Shown here: positions 20,106-33,250 of the stretch, piece by piece
Position numbering within the stretch: position 1 is the first letter of the stretch
Layout: the number at the start of each line of letters is the position of its first letter
Origin: Conus ventricosus
Taxonomy: Eukaryota; Mollusca; Gastropoda; Neogastropoda; Conidae
Direction of reading: 5' to 3'
Length of the DNA: 64,000 nucleotides
Assembly: GCA_018398815.1 (NCBI GenBank)
Contig: CM031604.1
Location: forward strand, 49,675,306 to 49,739,305
The notes under the pieces: generated by a model
Databases searched by the model: none
What the model was told of the DNA's origin: nothing
Seen by the model: only the letters and a program-made list of their open reading frames with translations
Made by a program: the position numbers and the translations under genes

Positions 20106-23100
20106 ATTGTCATTTGGAACAGAGGACATAACAAAAGATAACAAATGTTCTTATTATGTCAGTCAAATTTTTATATATATATATTATATACTTTTTGAGT
20201 CTTTTGAACATTAATTCAATGTGAATACGATGAATACAAGTTTGATTATTTTTCAGTCAGATCATTACCATGATTACGTCCAGTGCCTTGCATAGTACAA
20301 TTTCAGGAAAACGTAGACTGGTTATAACATGCTCTAGGAGGAGTATAAAGAATTTTAAAATGTGCACTGTCAAAAACAGATAATAATGCTTAGAGTAAAC
20401 TTATTTTATGGCAGAAATGGAGGTTCATACTCATGCATGATTTGTACAATGTTGACATTTTTTGTGTAATGTAATGAAGGTCTGTGGCCAGCAGATGAAA
20501 GCCATCAGATTTGATTGCCAGTGGTTTGGTAAAACTTCCAGCGCAGCAGTTCTAAAAGACCTTTCACTGACATAGCAAAGTGGCTAATTTGAAAAAAAGT
20601 GCAGACTGCAAATAAAGCTGAAATTTCATTTCTGTCTTCATTCTGTAGTTATGACCAATTGCAATAAGTTATGAATGCTTCTGATTCATGTCAGACTTAG
20701 AAGTATTCTTACCATTTTCAAGAATACTAGGGATTGATTACATTTTCAGCAAGAATTTTCAGAGATACATAAAAAGAAGGTTGGGGTTGGAGCAGGAAAA
20801 TGGGAAAGGTGGAGTGGTCAACCAGACGATTACTTCAGTGCTTGTTAGAGGGACCTGAGAGAAGTGTGTGTGTGTGTGGGGGGGGGGGGGGTCTTGACTT
20901 TCTACAACATCATGTTCTTCTCTCAAATTCACCCAACAACAAGATATGGATCGTGGTGAAAATTTCGCTTATGTCACCATCATGGACATTTTCAGCGTCA
21001 GATGGAATGGAAGCTATCAAAGGGAATGTACTTGCATGGTCCTACTAGTCCTAGGCCAGACTGTTCATCAAGCAAGTATTTGTGTTTATTAATGACTGTG
21101 ACAGTGACACTGACAGTTTTGTGGCTTCTGACAAAAACTAATTCAGGTCTTGTGTGTCTTATTGAGGTAATGACGTTTTTGATGACATTTTTAAACAATC
21201 TGCATGCCCCCACTGCTGATTATCAGAACATAAAACCTCAGCAAAATAATTTAATATGTTTTCATGCCCTTTTCAGCATTTTTCTCTTCATATTTTCCAT
21301 CTTCAAAGAATACCTTGCCCCCATTTATGCATGATGCAGGACACCAACTTACTTTTTATTATGACCAATAAAGAAAAGTGCTGATTAAGGTATTTTTGTA
21401 AACAAAACATTTAGACAGTGTCAAAAGGGGTTGTCAGTTGACGTGCATCCAGTATTTCAGAGTTCTGACTCTTTCACTTTTTTTTAATGTCTTTTGAAAA
21501 GTTTAATGATATGATTTTGCAGTTAAATGATGTGATTTTTCCAAAAATCAAATATGATGATAAGTAAATTGCAGCATCACTGATGCCTTGTATGTGAGAA
21601 AGACAGTGGAAAAATACAGGATTAAAGCAGTATAAATCAATGTATTCACAAAAATTATAGGCATTCAAGTGGCTCTCAGTCTACTGCGCAAGTCATCATA
21701 GTACTAAGGTATACCAGGAAAGCTTAAATGTGTACAAGGTAATTAACAACAGACTGGCAGATATTTTTGTCTAATTTTAAAAGAAAAAAGAAGTCATATT
21801 TTCCAAAGTATGCTGTTGCAAAGAAGTCGCTCTGCTTATTTTGTTCAAATGCCAGTCGGATTCAGCACTAGCTGTTTCATAAGCTGTCAGTTCTTTGTCC
21901 GTTTCAGCATGTACATTTACATTGAATTTTGTCCATTTGTAATGAGTGATATTTAAAAAACAGGATTGATTGTTGTATTTTCATAACTCCTGTTTGTTAT
22001 GCTAGGTCTTTGCCCTGCATTGTGGGCTTACAATCTTGAAACTGGGAAGTGATAACCTCTCGTCTGCCATTTTGGCCATGTAACACACTGGGGGTTCTGA
22101 ATAGCACTTAGACTGGATTAGAGCATTCATTTATTGAACATGTGTGTGTGCATGCACTGTGTGTGTGTGTGTGGTTTGTTTATTTGTTTGAGATAGAAAT
22201 TGTGTCTTTTTTGTCAGGATTATTCAATGTGTTTTAAACTTTAACCAACTCTGTGAGAATCGAACTGGTTGTAATACTCCACATAGTGTTACCAGATTTT
22301 GGGAAAACGGATATTGTGTTAAAGGTTTTGTAATTGTATGTATTGTAATTTGTATCCGATCATATCAGATGAAGTTCTTTTTTTTTTTTTTTGGGGGGGG
22401 GGGAGGGGGGGGGGGGGCAGTTTTCACTTTTGACACAAAATGGCAAACCATTTTTCTTCACAGAGTCAGTGGTCATAAGAGAGACAGACTTGAGTCTACT
22501 TTACCATTTCCGCTTACTTCTTAGTTTCAGCCATCACATTTGTATTCTAATCCACCACTCCATCTTGTTCTGCCCTGAAAAGCTTTAAAAAAATATTTCA
22601 AAGTCTGTGTTACATAAAAGGTGTAATATTGTATGCCAGTATATACAGTGTGACATAATGATGGTGAAAAGAACATAAATTTGATTGGGGGAGGGTGTGT
22701 GTATGTGTGCAAAAAATCAATGAAATTTGAAAAGGTCACCTGACACCAGTATAGTAGCTAGATTCTTTTGAATTTCTCACCATTTTCTAATTTTGTTGTC
22801 CAATACTATCAGTATTACAGTGATAGTGTATACGGCTGCTTTTATGTTAAACTTGGCGGCATTAATTATTTCTTAACAGCAACATCACTAGTGATTATGT
22901 GGTTGGCAAGTTCTTATTTAATGATTGTATTTTACATATATTTAATGTTGCACAGATGCATGCGTGGACATGCACACACATAACATAGATAACCACATTT
23001 TCTTGCATGAAACAAGTAAACGTTCATCAGTTATTTAGATTACTTTGTGTGAAGTAAAGTCAGTTTTGCAGTGACTGTCTGGTAGAATATGTTAATTGTT

Positions 23101-23537
23101 ATATTATAATTGATACCACTTCCATAATTCACTCTGTTGGAAAAGAATTCATTCTGATGTTGAGATCATAGCTTTATTTCCATTTCTAAGGCATGAGGTG
23201 CCTTAAAGGCAGCTGTACTTGCATAATTTCTTTATAACTGATACTACCAAGCTGATATAATATCTCTTACATAGTCAGAACATGAGTTACACCACAAATA
23301 ATCCTGGGATAAGAAAGTGGTTTGTTCCTATCGTATTTTTCTCGCAGCAGTATAGATGATCAGTCCCGAAATAAAGATGGTCATTGACATAAGTATATAT
23401 GTGTGTTGATTTTGAGTTTTAAAAGAAATTACAATGTGTATGGATGTGTTGTTGCTTATCAACAGACACTGTAATGATGTACCATACATGAAGAAAGGCG
23501 TGTCTTGTTTGTTGTTAAGATACCAAACATTCATTCA

Positions 23538-23584
23538 GCGCAGCCCTGATATGGCCCTTTGTGGTCGGCTGTGCTATGACTAAC
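23538..23584 (+). mobile_element. Short LINE-mobilised repeat, diverged and tail-less copy
   Basis: It contains CAGCCCTGATATGGCCCTTT and the following GTCGGCTG core with substitutions, but no TTATC tail is evident. Confidence 0.6.
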
Positions 23585-24306
23585 TTGCATGGGAATTCAC
23601 GTGAAGTAAATATCAGTCAGCTCAGAAGCATTCTAGTGTTCCCTTTGAGCACATTTGTCATTTTCTGTGTCCATAGTAACAGTTGACTCGACCTATCCTG
23701 TCAGATGGATTAGTATTTAAACAAACTCACCATGCATCTTGCATTTTGAGTTGTTGAATGTACACAGTAATTGAGTAAACATAGACCTTTAAATTGAAGT
23801 GTTATGATTGAAGAAAGAATAAAACTGTGTGTTTGATCGGTTTGCTCTTTAGAAGTCTTCATTTTGGGCACAGATTTGAACTTCAGATTATCACAAAATT
23901 TGATTGTTCCAAATAGTTACTTCATGCATGTCAAGCCACTGTGAATTAAGTTTCATGATGAGACACTGAAAATTTAGGTTCATATACTATCTGACAAAAG
24001 GCACCATTAAATAGCAGTGATATCCAGCTCATTATGTGTGAGTTTTATTTAATTGTAATTTGCTAGATTTGTGACATAACTCGGTATGTTACTACTACTG
24101 TGCTAGTACTTGTTATAAATTAGTTCTGCCCCAATTCTTCTTGAAAGAACTTGGAATTGGAAGGAAAATGCACTTATTGTGTACAAGTCCTCACACACAA
24201 ACACTTACATCCAGGCATGCACACACACAGAGGCGCACATGCATATATCATATGTATGCTTGTATGCATACGCATATCTTCTTGGGAGTATGTTTAAAGT
24301 TGACTT

Positions 24307-24500
24307 TTAGTTTGAGTGTGGGAATTAAATTCATGAACAGAAAACAAAGTGAAAGGAATGTTGAGTGGGGGAATTAAATTCATGAGCAGAAAACTGAAAA
24401 GAATGTTGAATGTAGGAATTAGATTCTTGAACAGAAAACTGAAAAGAATGTTGAGTGTGGGAATTAAATTCATGAACAGAAAACTGAAAAGAATGTGGCT
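24307..24500. repeat. About 45-bp tandem array, four copies
   Basis: Imperfect units share GGAATTAAATTCATGAACAG and a following AAAACTGAAAAGAATGTTG. A small frame through it encodes a repetitive Met-Asn-Arg-Lys peptide, which I regard as incidental. Confidence 0.85.
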
Positions 24501-24566
24501 AATGCTGTTTTATGTTGGAGTGAATAGGCTCCAGAACAGAAGATGCTGCTGCTGCTTTTCTAAAAT

Positions 24567-24597
<31 letters not shown>
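24567..24597. repeat. Poly-G run of about 31 bases
   Basis: An uninterrupted G homopolymer inside intron 1; the true length may be uncertain in the assembly. Confidence 0.9.
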
Positions 24598-24984
24598 CTC
24601 ATTCTGACTAGCCAGTCACTTGCTTAAAATCAGACGCAAAGAGCTTTTGTAGAAAATATGGAATTGAATTTGTCAACTGAATGTAAAGCATATGCATATT
24701 ATTATTCACACTTCTGTCTACTCAAGCCTGTGAATATGACTTGAGTGCATCTGCTTTCTCCAGCTCCTGCTTCTCAATTTACACTGGTTAGAGCTGAGTC
24801 TGAAGAAGAATCACTGAGTGTGGAAAATTATATTGCAATCTTCACTGATGATGTGGTATATGAAATGATTTTCTTTTTCAATCAGAGAGGTAATTTTCGT
24901 TGCATTATCCTGACAGTAACTGTTTGATGAACTCGCCTAGTATAACTGGTATGCTGAATAATCCAGATGATATGTTTGTTGCAG

Positions 24985-25086
24985 GAAACTCAACGTTTGC
25001 AGCAGGAACCTGTGTCAGGAATCTCTGCAGTTCCGGATGAGAGCAATGCCAGATACTTCAAAGTAGTCATTGCAGGACCAGCAAAT
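24985..25086 (+). CDS. UBE2N: UBE2N exon 2
   Basis: Exon 2 encodes residues 10-43, starting [19 protein letters not shown] and ending VVIAGPAN, which covers the end of helix 1 and the first beta strands of the UBC fold. It is bordered by TTGTTGCAG and by the donor GTAAAC at 25,087, with phase 0 on both sides. Residues PDESNARYF and VVIAGP are invariant-looking family signatures. Confidence 0.95.
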
Positions 25087-25468
25087 GTAAACAAACAAAT
25101 TAGAGTGGTGACAGTTTGGTTTGTGGTGGTTGCTTGTGTGGGTCTTTGTTGTTGTCACTTTGTTTTTGTTTTTATTGTTGGCTGTGTTTCGCATTAATCT
25201 GTTTTAGAGAAATGTCATACATTTTTTAACATTTCCTCATTTTTAGCAGTTGAATATAACAAAACTGAAAGTTATTAACTTCTAGCACAGACAACAGTAA
25301 ATTAGTATGAGCCCCTTTCCAACTTGAAAGGTGAATTTTTGTAATGACCCTGCATATTCAGTTGACTGTTGCAAACTTCAGACTGGCATTTTCTCATGAA
25401 CAAAGTGCTTATGGAACCAGACTTGGTAGACAGCTAATTCAGTATGAGACATTCCGCTTCTGTTGCTT

Positions 25469-25564
25469 GACTGGTGAGTTGATTTTAACATGGTGACAGC
25501 CCTGATGTGGCCCTTTGCGGTCGGCTGGGCTATAAGCAACATTATCTTATCTTATCTTATCTTA
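25469..25564 (+). mobile_element. Short LINE-mobilised repeat with 12-bp target duplication, longest copy
   Basis: The 96-bp insert is flanked by perfect copies of CTTCTGTTGCTT at 25,457-25,468 and 25,565-25,576. It ends in a (TTATC)n-type tail. Target duplications of this length with a simple-repeat tail are typical of target-primed reverse transcription, so it is either a very short SINE or a 5'-truncated LINE end. Confidence 0.85.
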
Positions 25565-26636
25565 CTTCTGTTGCTTCTTTCAAATCCAGTCTTTAATCTT
25601 GTATTTTCACAAGGCAGTGCAGGTTCATAAAACATATTATATATTGAGACATGCACATAGATTTGGGTGTTTAGGTGTAAAGGCCCTAAGTCAACATAAT
25701 AAAGCCTGTAAATTGTCAAAAAGGTGTTTTTCCCACCGTTTTTTTCATCACTAATTATGTTTGATTTGAAAAAGTCATTGCATATAAGTTTTGCATTGAT
25801 ACTTTGAAAAAAGGTATGTACAAGAATGATAACAACTTTTATCAGGATCAGATCATATAAATTCTATTTTAGCAAACAGATCTGTATATATACATATCCT
25901 CCTAAACACATTCACAAAACTTAACAGTGGATAGAAATGAATTTTTCCAGAATAAGAACATTATTATTGTATGAGGCAGAGATTTTGTAAAATTTGTGTT
26001 CACAGATCTATACAACAGTAACACAAAAATGGGTTTCAGAGAAAACAAGAAAAAAGTGTTCTCATCAGTCTCAGTCGACAGTCGGACAAAAAGGGATAAA
26101 ACTATTGCGGTTTGATTGCCTTTCACCTTTTTGGAAATTGTAACATCATTGTTGACCAATGAGATATTAGGTTGATGTCCAGTCATTGGGAGTTGATGGC
26201 ACTGATTAATTCTCCACAGTGAGAGAAAGCAGAGGTGCTTGTCACTTTGGCATTATTAAGCACTTTGCCGTTATTAGTTGCAAAGTGAGGTGACTGCAGG
26301 TGGAAATCTAAAGAAATTCGAAATGTTAGTGATAATGATGAAGATAAGTGATTACCCGTTCATTTTCGTTGTCCGGGTGTTTTGTTTCTTGCCTGAAGAC
26401 CTAAGAGGTTGAAACGCTTCGTGTTTTGTCTTGTGATTGGTTTGTTTACGTTTTTTGGCGGTGCATTATCACTAGCATTTCAAATTTGCCATTATTAGTT
26501 TATCCAAGAAAGGAGTCTCCTTATTTAAGTCGCATGCCATCGTGCATGAACATAGGTGGGAACTTTGATCAGTCAGGCCAGTTTTAGAGTACAGTTGAAA
26601 TCAGTTGTTCGCTCTCAAGACACCAATTGCAGAATA

Positions 26637-26730
26637 GCAAGTTCGCATCCTTCCCATCCCACCATTTAGCTCAGTCACTCTACATAAGTTCGCATCCTTC
26701 CCATCCCACCATTTAGCTCGGTCACTCTAC
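26637..26730. repeat. 47-bp tandem duplication
   Basis: Two copies of a unit beginning GTTCGCATCCTTCCCATCCC at 26,641 and 26,688 differ by a single base. Confidence 0.9.
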
Positions 26731-27957
26731 ATTCGTGACTGCTATATTTAAGCTGAGAAGGGGGCAAAGCATGCATCTGTGACACAATATGATTTACCCA
26801 CTGCCGAGGCAGCCATCTCGGAATGAATCTTTGGGACTCGGGCCATTTGATTTCATAATTCAGAATTGTGCAGTAATTGTAACATCTGATGAGGTGTCTA
26901 GCCAGTGCAGTGAACTGACAACAGTAAATAAAGAAAGCCTTTGACATCATTTACTGATGTATGTCAAATGCTTGACAGGTATGACCATTTTCTTTGCTCA
27001 TTTTGGCCATTTTCAGGGTTTAATGCACCAGTAAGATGCTGTGGTAGGCATCTACTTTTTCTGACTCATAGTGCAGAGCTATTTCCATTTCCTTTCAGTC
27101 TATTGTCAAACGATGAATAAGGATGACTAACGTACCTGTTCATGGTTTTGTCAAAATTATCCCAGTCCTGGCCATTGATTTTTATTTGTGGAAGAGGGCA
27201 AATTCTGATGGAGAAAAACATGAAAGAATGTGAAGGTTGTGGTGCCTTGCTGCTACCATAACAGTCACTGTTAAAGTTTCAAGGGGAGATTAATGTGTTA
27301 ATATAAAAAATAAATCAACCACATGGATGTAACATTTGGTTGCCTTATTCTTAACCATGTTCGGTCCATTATTCAGTGGTGTGATCTCAATACTGCACTT
27401 CAACAGACCATAATGGCTCATTGTATCGAAAAAAATGCATTGTTTTTAGGAATTTCTAACCAAGATGACCAGCAATATAATCTCACTTTTTTTTTTGTTT
27501 GTTTAAAAATCAAGTAATTTGTGTGCACAGGGATGTCAGCTGTCTCAATTTCATGTTATTTTGTTAATACTTGTTTGCAATTTGTCAAGATAACACAAAT
27601 GTCAAAATTGTTCCAAAGAGTTCTTTTTTGGCAAGGTAAGGTCATGTGTTTGCTTTCTTTTTCAATTACTGTAAACTGCTTGGTAGTGTCACAACATTCA
27701 TGGAGAATGGAGGAGGGGCTGGAATAATAGGAAACACTTCTAGTCTAAGATGAGGCAAAGCCAACTGTGTACACTTTTACTCTGAATCCACAATAAGTGT
27801 ACCCGTCAGTTGATTTGTTTTCTCGAAAAAGGAAAGGATGTGACTCTATTCTTTGTGAAGTTATCTTTGGCATCTGCTTCACTATATGATATATCATGGA
27901 TTGTGATGCAGGAGCTTTCACTGTAGTTAAATGACCTTGTGCTATGGATTTAGCGTA

Positions 27958-28122
27958 AGTCTTAGTTCCGAATTCTCCTCTTGCGTTGACCGTGCTGATT
28001 TGCGCTCTTGGAAGTCTTAGTTCCGAATTCTCCTCTTGCGTTGACCGTGCTGATTTGCGCTCTTGGAAGTCTTAGTTCCGAATTCTCCTCTTGCGTTGAC
28101 CGTGCTGATTTGCGCTCTTGGA
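27958..28122. repeat. 55-bp tandem repeat, three perfect copies
   Basis: Units begin AGTCTTAGTTCCGAATTCTC at 27,958, 28,013 and 28,068 and are identical, implying recent expansion or gene conversion. Confidence 0.95.
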
Positions 28123-28724
28123 TCAGGGTTAGAGTGTGAGAGCGCCAACCAGTAATGTTGAAGCAAAATGAACTTGTATACTAGGATAAAGGTATGTATG
28201 CTATATATACCAGTGAAGGTTGTATGCATGCTGATACGGTGGAGGACCCGAGTTTTTGAAAAAAAAGAAAGAAAAAAAAACGAAAAATCAAAACGTTCTG
28301 TCTGATTAAGTGTTTAAACTGTTTTTCAAAATTCATTGGGGTTGCCATCTCTGTTTGCAGTTTTACAGCTGAATTGATACAGCTTCATCACAAACCTCTT
28401 TATCAAGAATTGACAATCAGCTTGGATTTGTTGATGTTGATCTGCAAACTTTTTTTAATCTAAAATAAGTTTATATGTTTGAATGTTAATAATGAACTCA
28501 GACCTGTTATACCCACATGATTATTAGGGAAGGTTTAAATAGAGAGGTTTCACTGCACTGTATTTCACTCACACTCACACACACACACACACACAATCAC
28601 ACAAACCCACTTCATGTATGGGAAACTGTCATATAAGCAGTAAATATGTGTTTCAAACAAGGCCTCAGTTCCAAAGTTCCTTTCACCATGAAAACTGTCT
28701 GATTTTTTTTTTTTAATCAATTTC

Positions 28725-28785
28725 GGCCGGGGGGCTTCGCCCCCTAGACCCCCACCAGGGACGCTGCCCCTGGACCCCGACCTTT
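28725..28785. repeat. GC-rich hairpin repeat
   Basis: The segment contains GGGGGGCTTCGCCCCCT and a following CCAGGGACGCTGCCCCTGG, two adjacent stem-loops in otherwise AT-rich DNA. Similar GC-rich hairpin sequences occur in non-autonomous transposons, but the family was not identified. Confidence 0.6.
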
Positions 28786-29341
28786 CAGTTTTTCACTTTT
28801 TTTCCAGTTTCACCCATGCATTTGTCTGAAAGCACACACACACAAGCGCATGCACGCATACACATACACGCACACACACACACACCAGTCACACACACTC
28901 ACTCAGTCACACTCACACTCGGTCACACACTCGCTCTTTCTCCCTCTGAAAATTATATCTCTCACACACACACACACACACACATTCTCTCTCTCTCCCT
29001 CAGAATAATATGTCCACAAATAATTAGCTGTGCAGACCTGGGCTTATATTCATGGACAACCCGCTGTTGACCTCTGGTTAGTTTTACCTCGGCGGGTACG
29101 GAACCGGCGGTTAAACTGGACCCGCTGGTTAGAATGCATTGCCATTCGTGAGCCGCGGTCTGCCGTCGGTTAGTTACCCGGCCGACTATTTTTAGACTGA
29201 CAGGGGATTCCGTAATCTCGCTCTCAGCGCATGCGTATGCTACCTATTTCCGAAGTAAACAACGATGTCGAAGACTGCGAGTAAGTCCGTGAAAAATGGA
29301 CAAATCTAAAGAGAGACCATCGGAATGGAACGGCAGGCCGT

Positions 29342-29440
29342 ATGAAAACGGGCAGTGGGGCAGTGCCTTCTAAACCCACAGACGAGCTGATCGACATGAT
29401 TGTTGGTGGTGACAGTGACCTGATCCAAGGTATCAGAGGT
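29342..29440 (+). pseudogene. Harbinger SANT/Myb-like protein, exon remnant
   Basis: The frame reads MKTGSGAVPSKPTDELIDMI followed by GGDSDLIQGIRG and ends at a donor (AGAG, then GTGAGT at about 29,441). A Gly-rich segment followed by DELIDMI and a GIRG/GGID-like motif is typical of the part after the DNA-binding domain in Harbinger Myb proteins. The N-terminal SANT region upstream is broken. A further spliced-looking exon with a frame change sits at 29,928-30,012. Confidence 0.5.
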
Positions 29441-29927
29441 GAGTCAAACGTGATGGGAATACTTGAAAAGCCTGCAGTAAAGGCTGTGTGTATCACTGTG
29501 TTACATGTGTATGTTACTGTGTGTGTGCCACTGTGTGTGAGGGAGAAAGAGCATGTGTTGTGTGCATGCACATACAAACATCCAAATGTGTAGATGTGCG
29601 TGTGCGTTATCATGCATAGCCCAATGTGCAAGTGCATATATCATGTATGTGGTTTGGAGTTATTCCCAAGCAATATTGTAATATTAATAAAGTATATCTT
29701 GTGATGCATTCATTTTGAGTGGATACATTCCCTCTGTGAACATTTTCAAACTGTATGAAATGGTTTAATAGCAAACAAAATGTTCATGTATATACAGGAC
29801 ACTGGCCACATGGATAAAATATTTCCTGGGGATGTTATGTGATCACAGGATTAGAAATTGCCATGAACTACTCACTACCTCCCAATGACAGTGAGGGTTT
29901 TCTGACACTGATATCATTCTCTTGCAG

Positions 29928-30012
29928 CTCAAATGAACAGCCAGCCAACATAATAAGGAATGTGATCTGAATGCAACTATGCCTGTGGACTCAGACATCC
30001 TAATCCTAGAAG
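29928..30012 (+). pseudogene. Probable second exon of the Harbinger Myb-like gene
   Basis: The segment is bordered by CATTCTCTTGCAG and by the donor GTAAAT. Its frames encode SNEQPANIIRNV and, after a shift, DLNATMPVDSDILILE, an acidic segment plausible for this protein. Assignment depends on the surrounding transposon. Confidence 0.35.
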
Positions 30013-30085
30013 GTAAATCATATCAGCAAAATTAAGAAAATATTCTGAAAATGAACAGAAAAATTTGTCTGAACAAAGGGAATTT

Positions 30086-30096
<11 letters not shown>

Positions 30097-30141
<45 letters not shown>
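30097..30141. repeat. CA microsatellite
   Basis: About 22 CA units after a CTCTCTCTCA tract. Confidence 0.95.
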
Positions 30142-30142
<1 letters not shown>

Positions 30143-31182
30143 AAGACCAAAAAAAGGTGCAAAAATTGAAGCCACATAACACCTAACAGATAATGGCAAT
30201 ATTTCAGTTTATTTTAACCTTTCTCAAACCACACTGGCCAGTTGACAGACAAAGAAAAAGGCAGTCTCAGCCTAACATCTAAAACGGATGCACAGCATGT
30301 CCAAGGTCAAATGAGAACTTTCACCTTGGCACTGAAAATATGATTCTGCAGCATGGAGGTCTTTTTCCAAATTGTGTCAAGTATGATCCATGTGACTGAA
30401 TAGCATTTGCTACCTAACAGCAAAAATTAAGCACTGCACTGTGTACTTATGCAAGTCTTGTTGTCTTTACGCCTATTTTTGTTTGTTTGGTATTTCAGGA
30501 TGGTGTTGTCATAGAAACATATTTGGAAATCAGTCTCGGTAATATATTTTATCTAAATAAAATAATATGGTATTTTAATGAAATATTTCATCCTTGACCC
30601 ACACTACACAGTGAAATTAGGTCCCTTTAGAAATGTGTGTTCAAAATTCTAATATCATATATGCAGGGTGTGTTTTTTTTACTTCAAGTGTGTTCTAGAG
30701 ACACTGATGAATGTCGGATTGTAGTCTGTTGAGGAAAATCTGGTGTGATCAGACAGAAAGCCACGTTTATAGTGTGTCACACTTTAGACCTGAAAGTTGA
30801 GTGGTGTCTTTTCCTTTGTGTGTGAGTGTGTGTGTGTTGTGTGTCACAAAGAACAACAGCAACTACATTCTGTACACCAGGTATTCTTGTAATTGTACTG
30901 CTTACTGAATGATTTGGTACATTTTTTTGAACAGTTGGACTTCATTGCACATTGCCTGACAGTTGTAAAACTGTATGACTATTTCACTGGATAGAAAAAT
31001 AGAAATTTCAAAATAAGAAGAAAGAGCAAGAAAGAAGGAGCTGATACATTATCAAAATTATACAAAAACACATTGTGTGTGTCACTGCATTTTTGTTTGT
31101 TTTGTTTTGTTTTTTAAAGGTTTATGTCATTTGTAATTAAAATCAGTAAGCATTCACATTTCATTTTCATTTCAAAATTTAA

Positions 31183-31341
31183 ATGGCTGTCAGCCTAGCT
31201 GACCTCCAAGTGCCATATCGGGGGCTACCTCCATGTATGGCTGTCAGCCTAGCTGCCCTCCAAGTGCCATATCAGGGCTACCTCCATGTATGGCTGTCAG
31301 CCTAGCTGACCTCTAAGTGCCATATCAGGCTACCTCCATAT
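31183..31341. repeat. 53-54-bp tandem repeat, three copies
   Basis: Units begin ATGGCTGTCAGCCTAGCTG at 31,183, 31,237 and 31,290 with small differences. Confidence 0.9.
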
Positions 31342-31739
31342 TATGCTAAGGGCCAAGAGTTGTAACAAAACTATGCAGCAACTTTCCAAAACTTGGATGC
31401 ATCTGGAAAAGTGTTGTCAGTAATGTGATATGAAAGAACAAATCTTTACACCCAAGATAAACCCAAGATTATATTACATGCGACATTCTTAGTCATATGT
31501 GTTACTAACTGCTAGTTCAGCTGAGAGAGAAACAGAAGTCACACTGCTACATTTGTGAGCATAAATATGCAGCATGGTACCATTGAAGTCACAAAGGATT
31601 ATTTTCATATTCATAAAACTGCCATGATGATATCTGTTGCAGAAGCTCCACAAAATGTTCAGGTGTGTCAGGTTTCAAGTTCACGCCGAAACATGACAGA
31701 TGAGACCTCCGGTGCAGATGTAGCTTGAAGTGCTGCATG

Positions 31740-32830
31740 CAGACCTGTTTAGTCTACGCATTTGGCGTAGAATTCTACGCATTTTTGACCCCAAATACGC
31801 AAATACGCATTTTGGAAAACCTCGGTACGCATTTCAGCATTTCGCCGGTACGCGATTTCGAAACACAAGCTATTTGCGTGTTGCCGTCTTTGACAAACTT
31901 GATGGGCCATACAAACGGCCTGACATGCTGCTGCGTTCAGCAGGGCTGCCCGCCCGCTACTGTTAGTAACTTATTTCCCTTTACTGCCCGCTAAGGTTGC
32001 ACGTCCGAAGAGCTCGCTGAAACGCGTTTCGCGCGTTTTTCAGTATACTGTATCCATCAAAATGGCTGACTCGTCAAAGCGCCAAGTTGATTCTTCCGAC
32101 TTTGCTCCCAGCAAAAAGTAGAAAAAAGTTGCTGATCAAACCTTTCTGTCATCGTACCATCAACGCTACCCGTGCCTTGTGTCATCCAGGAGAGGGGGAG
32201 CATTACGCTCATTGCACTTTGTGCAAGAATGATTTCTCTATCAAACATGCGGCATGTTTGACTGCAAACGGCATATCGAGAACCAGACTCACAAGGACTT
32301 TGAAAGTAAAGCAGCAAAGCAGATGTCTCTCGGTGGATTTTTTGCAAAGCCTTCACCTTCGAGCAGTGAAACTTCTCTCAATCAGATGTTGTGAGAGGAG
32401 AAGCCATCGTGTGCTTCTCGTGGTGCAGAACAACTTGCCGCTGTCTGCTGCTGACAAGATCGTTCGGGGGGTGAAGGCCATTTGTCCGAACTCGCCGGTC
32501 GCCAAAAGCACCATGGAGAGCTGCTGGTCCTCAAGCCTGTGCCCATGAGCCTCAAGATGCTGTGAAGAACATGACTCCAGAGGATCTTGCTTTCACTGAA
32601 GAGTGCTTACTGCAAAAAACTCAGCCAGTAACTTTCAACTAGCATGTGAAATGTCAGTGTTAATAGTGTTATATTGTGGTTCTTGACAATTTATCCTAAC
32701 TGGAATAAGTGAAAGTAGGTGTAGAGAGGACATGAACTGGTAATGCTACATTAATCAGAAGATAGTCAAGGCTTGGACATCTAACAGCTAATAGGTGAGC
32801 TTATTTTATTTCTTTTTGATCCAACCACGT

Positions 32831-32869
<39 letters not shown>

Positions 32870-33020
32870 TAATTAGCAACTTTATTTAGATTAATGTGCA
32901 TGTTAGTGTTTTTTTTTAATATTATCTTGTGCGAAAAAGTAGACTACACATTTGACATGGCTGACTACACATTTTGGTCATCTGACTACACATTGGTTTC
33001 GAGGGGGGTAAACAGGTCTG
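31740..33020 (+). mobile_element. hAT-like element with 6-bp target duplication, nested in Harbinger
   Basis: Perfect 12-bp inverted termini (CAGACCTGTTTA at 31,740-31,751 and its complement at 33,009-33,020) are flanked by TGCATG on both sides (31,734-31,739 and 33,021-33,026). The 1,281-bp element carries only the zinc-finger start of a transposase-type gene (32,062-32,391), so it is an internally deleted, non-autonomous copy. A CA microsatellite lies at about 32,836-32,868. Termini beginning CAG fit hAT, and a 6-bp duplication fits the subgroup sometimes called hAT6. Confidence 0.8.
32062..32391 (+). pseudogene. BED/C2H2-like zinc-finger exon of a hAT-type transposase, broken
   Basis: From the ATG at 32,062 the frame reads MADSSKRQVDSSDFAPSKK, then a stop. 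Subsequent frames give YPCLVSSRRGGEHYAHCTLC and KRHIENQTHKDFESKAAKQM, a C-x2-C...H...H zinc finger with the order typical of N-terminal fingers in hAT-type proteins, followed by a Ser/Pro-rich linker and a stop near 32,391. One stop and frame changes disable it. Confidence 0.55.
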
Positions 33021-33250
33021 TGCATGTTGCCCCTGATGTATGGCATGGTGCCCCTGATGTGCAGCTTGTTGCCCCTGATGTGCAGCTTGTTGCCCCTGAT
33101 GTGCAGCCAGTTACCCTAGCACAGCCACAATGGAGGGAAGCCAATACCCTGAGAGACAAAGCTAAAAGACTGCAAAGAGAAGGCGTTATGAAAACTGATT
33201 CCCAGTTGTGGAATGATTTCCTGCGTAGTGCAATTGAAACAAAATCATAG
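33021..33250 (+). pseudogene. Possible last exon of the Harbinger Myb-like gene
   Basis: An open frame contains three or four short repeats of APDVQLV and ends LRDKAKRLQREG...RSAIETKS with a stop at 33,248-33,250, a helical C-terminus compatible with the Myb-like protein. The APDVQ repeats come from a 24-bp DNA tandem repeat (33,028-33,108). Support is contextual only. Confidence 0.3.

Larger units (their letters stand above)
16549..24984 (+). other. UBE2N: UBE2N intron 1
   Basis: An 8.4-kb intron with GTAATT donor and TTGTTGCAG acceptor. It holds an intra-intron duplication (17,797-18,125 and 18,468-18,800), homopolymer G runs (19,110, 20,879, 22,394, 24,567), two copies of a short LINE-mobilised repeat (20,018 and 23,538) and a tandem array at 24,307. 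No additional coding exon was recognised. Confidence 0.85.

Noticed and set aside
20998..21334. 110-codon plus-strand frame with a hydrophobic C-terminus in UBE2N intron 1
   Set aside because: A weak composition-driven frame without a motif; an opposing frame overlaps it.
26675..26950. 91-codon minus-strand frame
   Set aside because: It starts in the host intron, runs into a 47-bp tandem duplication and has no recognisable domain.
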